64,000 nucleotides of DNA from Microvenator marinus (lineage in GTDB: Bacteria; Myxococcota_A; Bradymonadia; Bradymonadales; Bradymonadaceae), in NCBI RefSeq assembly GCF_007993755.1, contig NZ_CP042467.1, positions 5,108,001 through 5,172,000 of the forward strand, read 5' to 3'. Within the stretch, counting starts at the first letter, position 1; every line of letters starts with the position of its first letter. Under the pieces are notes generated by a model that was given only the letters and a program-made list of their open reading frames with translations, did not search any database and was not told the origin of the DNA. A program made the position numbers and the translations under genes. Below, one piece after another: positions 63,929 to 64,000 of this stretch.

Positions 63929-64000
63929 CAAATGCCTCATCACTCTTGTCAGCAACGCAACTCTACCGCACACTCCGCCATCCAAACACTGAAAGATTCA

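Overview
The window looks like chromosomal DNA from a predatory or social Myxococcota-type bacterium, most likely close to Bradymonadales. This is inferred from content: many Ser/Thr kinases, long TPR proteins, Cys-rich lipoproteins, a Myxococcus-style glt (gliding/adhesion) gene set, Tad pilus minor pilins, and FHA/HD-GYP signalling, at moderate GC. No database search was possible. Coding density is high. No gene-free stretch exceeds 300 bases; the longest are 36508-36764, 10843-11059, 20796-20996, 42815-43005 and 51065-51246. I saw no tRNA, rRNA, CRISPR array, insertion sequence or phage gene.

Region 1 (1-5973, + strand) is a Tad-pilus-type operon: an uncharacterised membrane protein, a TadE-like, a TadG-like and a second TadE-like protein, and a membrane-anchored protein, the last four joined by overlapping starts and stops. 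The matching Flp pilin lies alone at 38687-38893. Region 2 (5974-9393, +) is housekeeping: rplS with a structured leader, a membrane-embedded SMC/Rad50-like protein with no recognisable P-loop, rnhB and a YraN-family nuclease. Region 3 (9394-11791) holds a secreted HExxH protein and two small lipoproteins.

Region 4 (11960-34940, +) is the largest unit. Its order of TPR protein, long TPR protein, TPR lipoprotein, small CglF-like protein, FHA/TonB-like protein, TPR lipoprotein and a 4021-residue TPR protein matches the Myxococcus xanthus gliding cluster gltD-E-F-G-...-I, with a gltC-like gene in front. rsmI ends the unit, and an outer-membrane beta-barrel gene converges on it from the other strand. 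Together these would form an envelope-spanning complex: cytoplasmic GltI, inner-membrane GltG, periplasmic and lipoprotein TPR parts, and an outer-membrane barrel.

Region 5 (36765-44256) mixes a RodZ-like HTH membrane protein, mgtE, flp, a UDP-galactopyranose-mutase-like flavoprotein, a TPR membrane protein, a Ser/Thr kinase, a small lipoprotein and mutY. Region 6 (44253-49610) is signalling: an FHA-GAF-HD-GYP protein, a Ser/Thr kinase fused across the membrane to a PhnD-like solute-binding domain, a small lipoprotein and a phosphotransferase-fold pseudokinase.

Region 7 (49631-59367, - strand) is the best candidate for a poorly described system. A 1057-residue tubulin/FtsZ-superfamily protein sits 2 bases upstream of a two-TM partner protein. 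They are preceded by a small lipoprotein and an Ig-like secreted lipoprotein, and followed by moeA and a VWA/thrombospondin-3 lipoprotein. Region 8 (59498-63928) has a LolC/E-type permease and a very large kinase-NTPase-TPR protein overlapping tail to tail.
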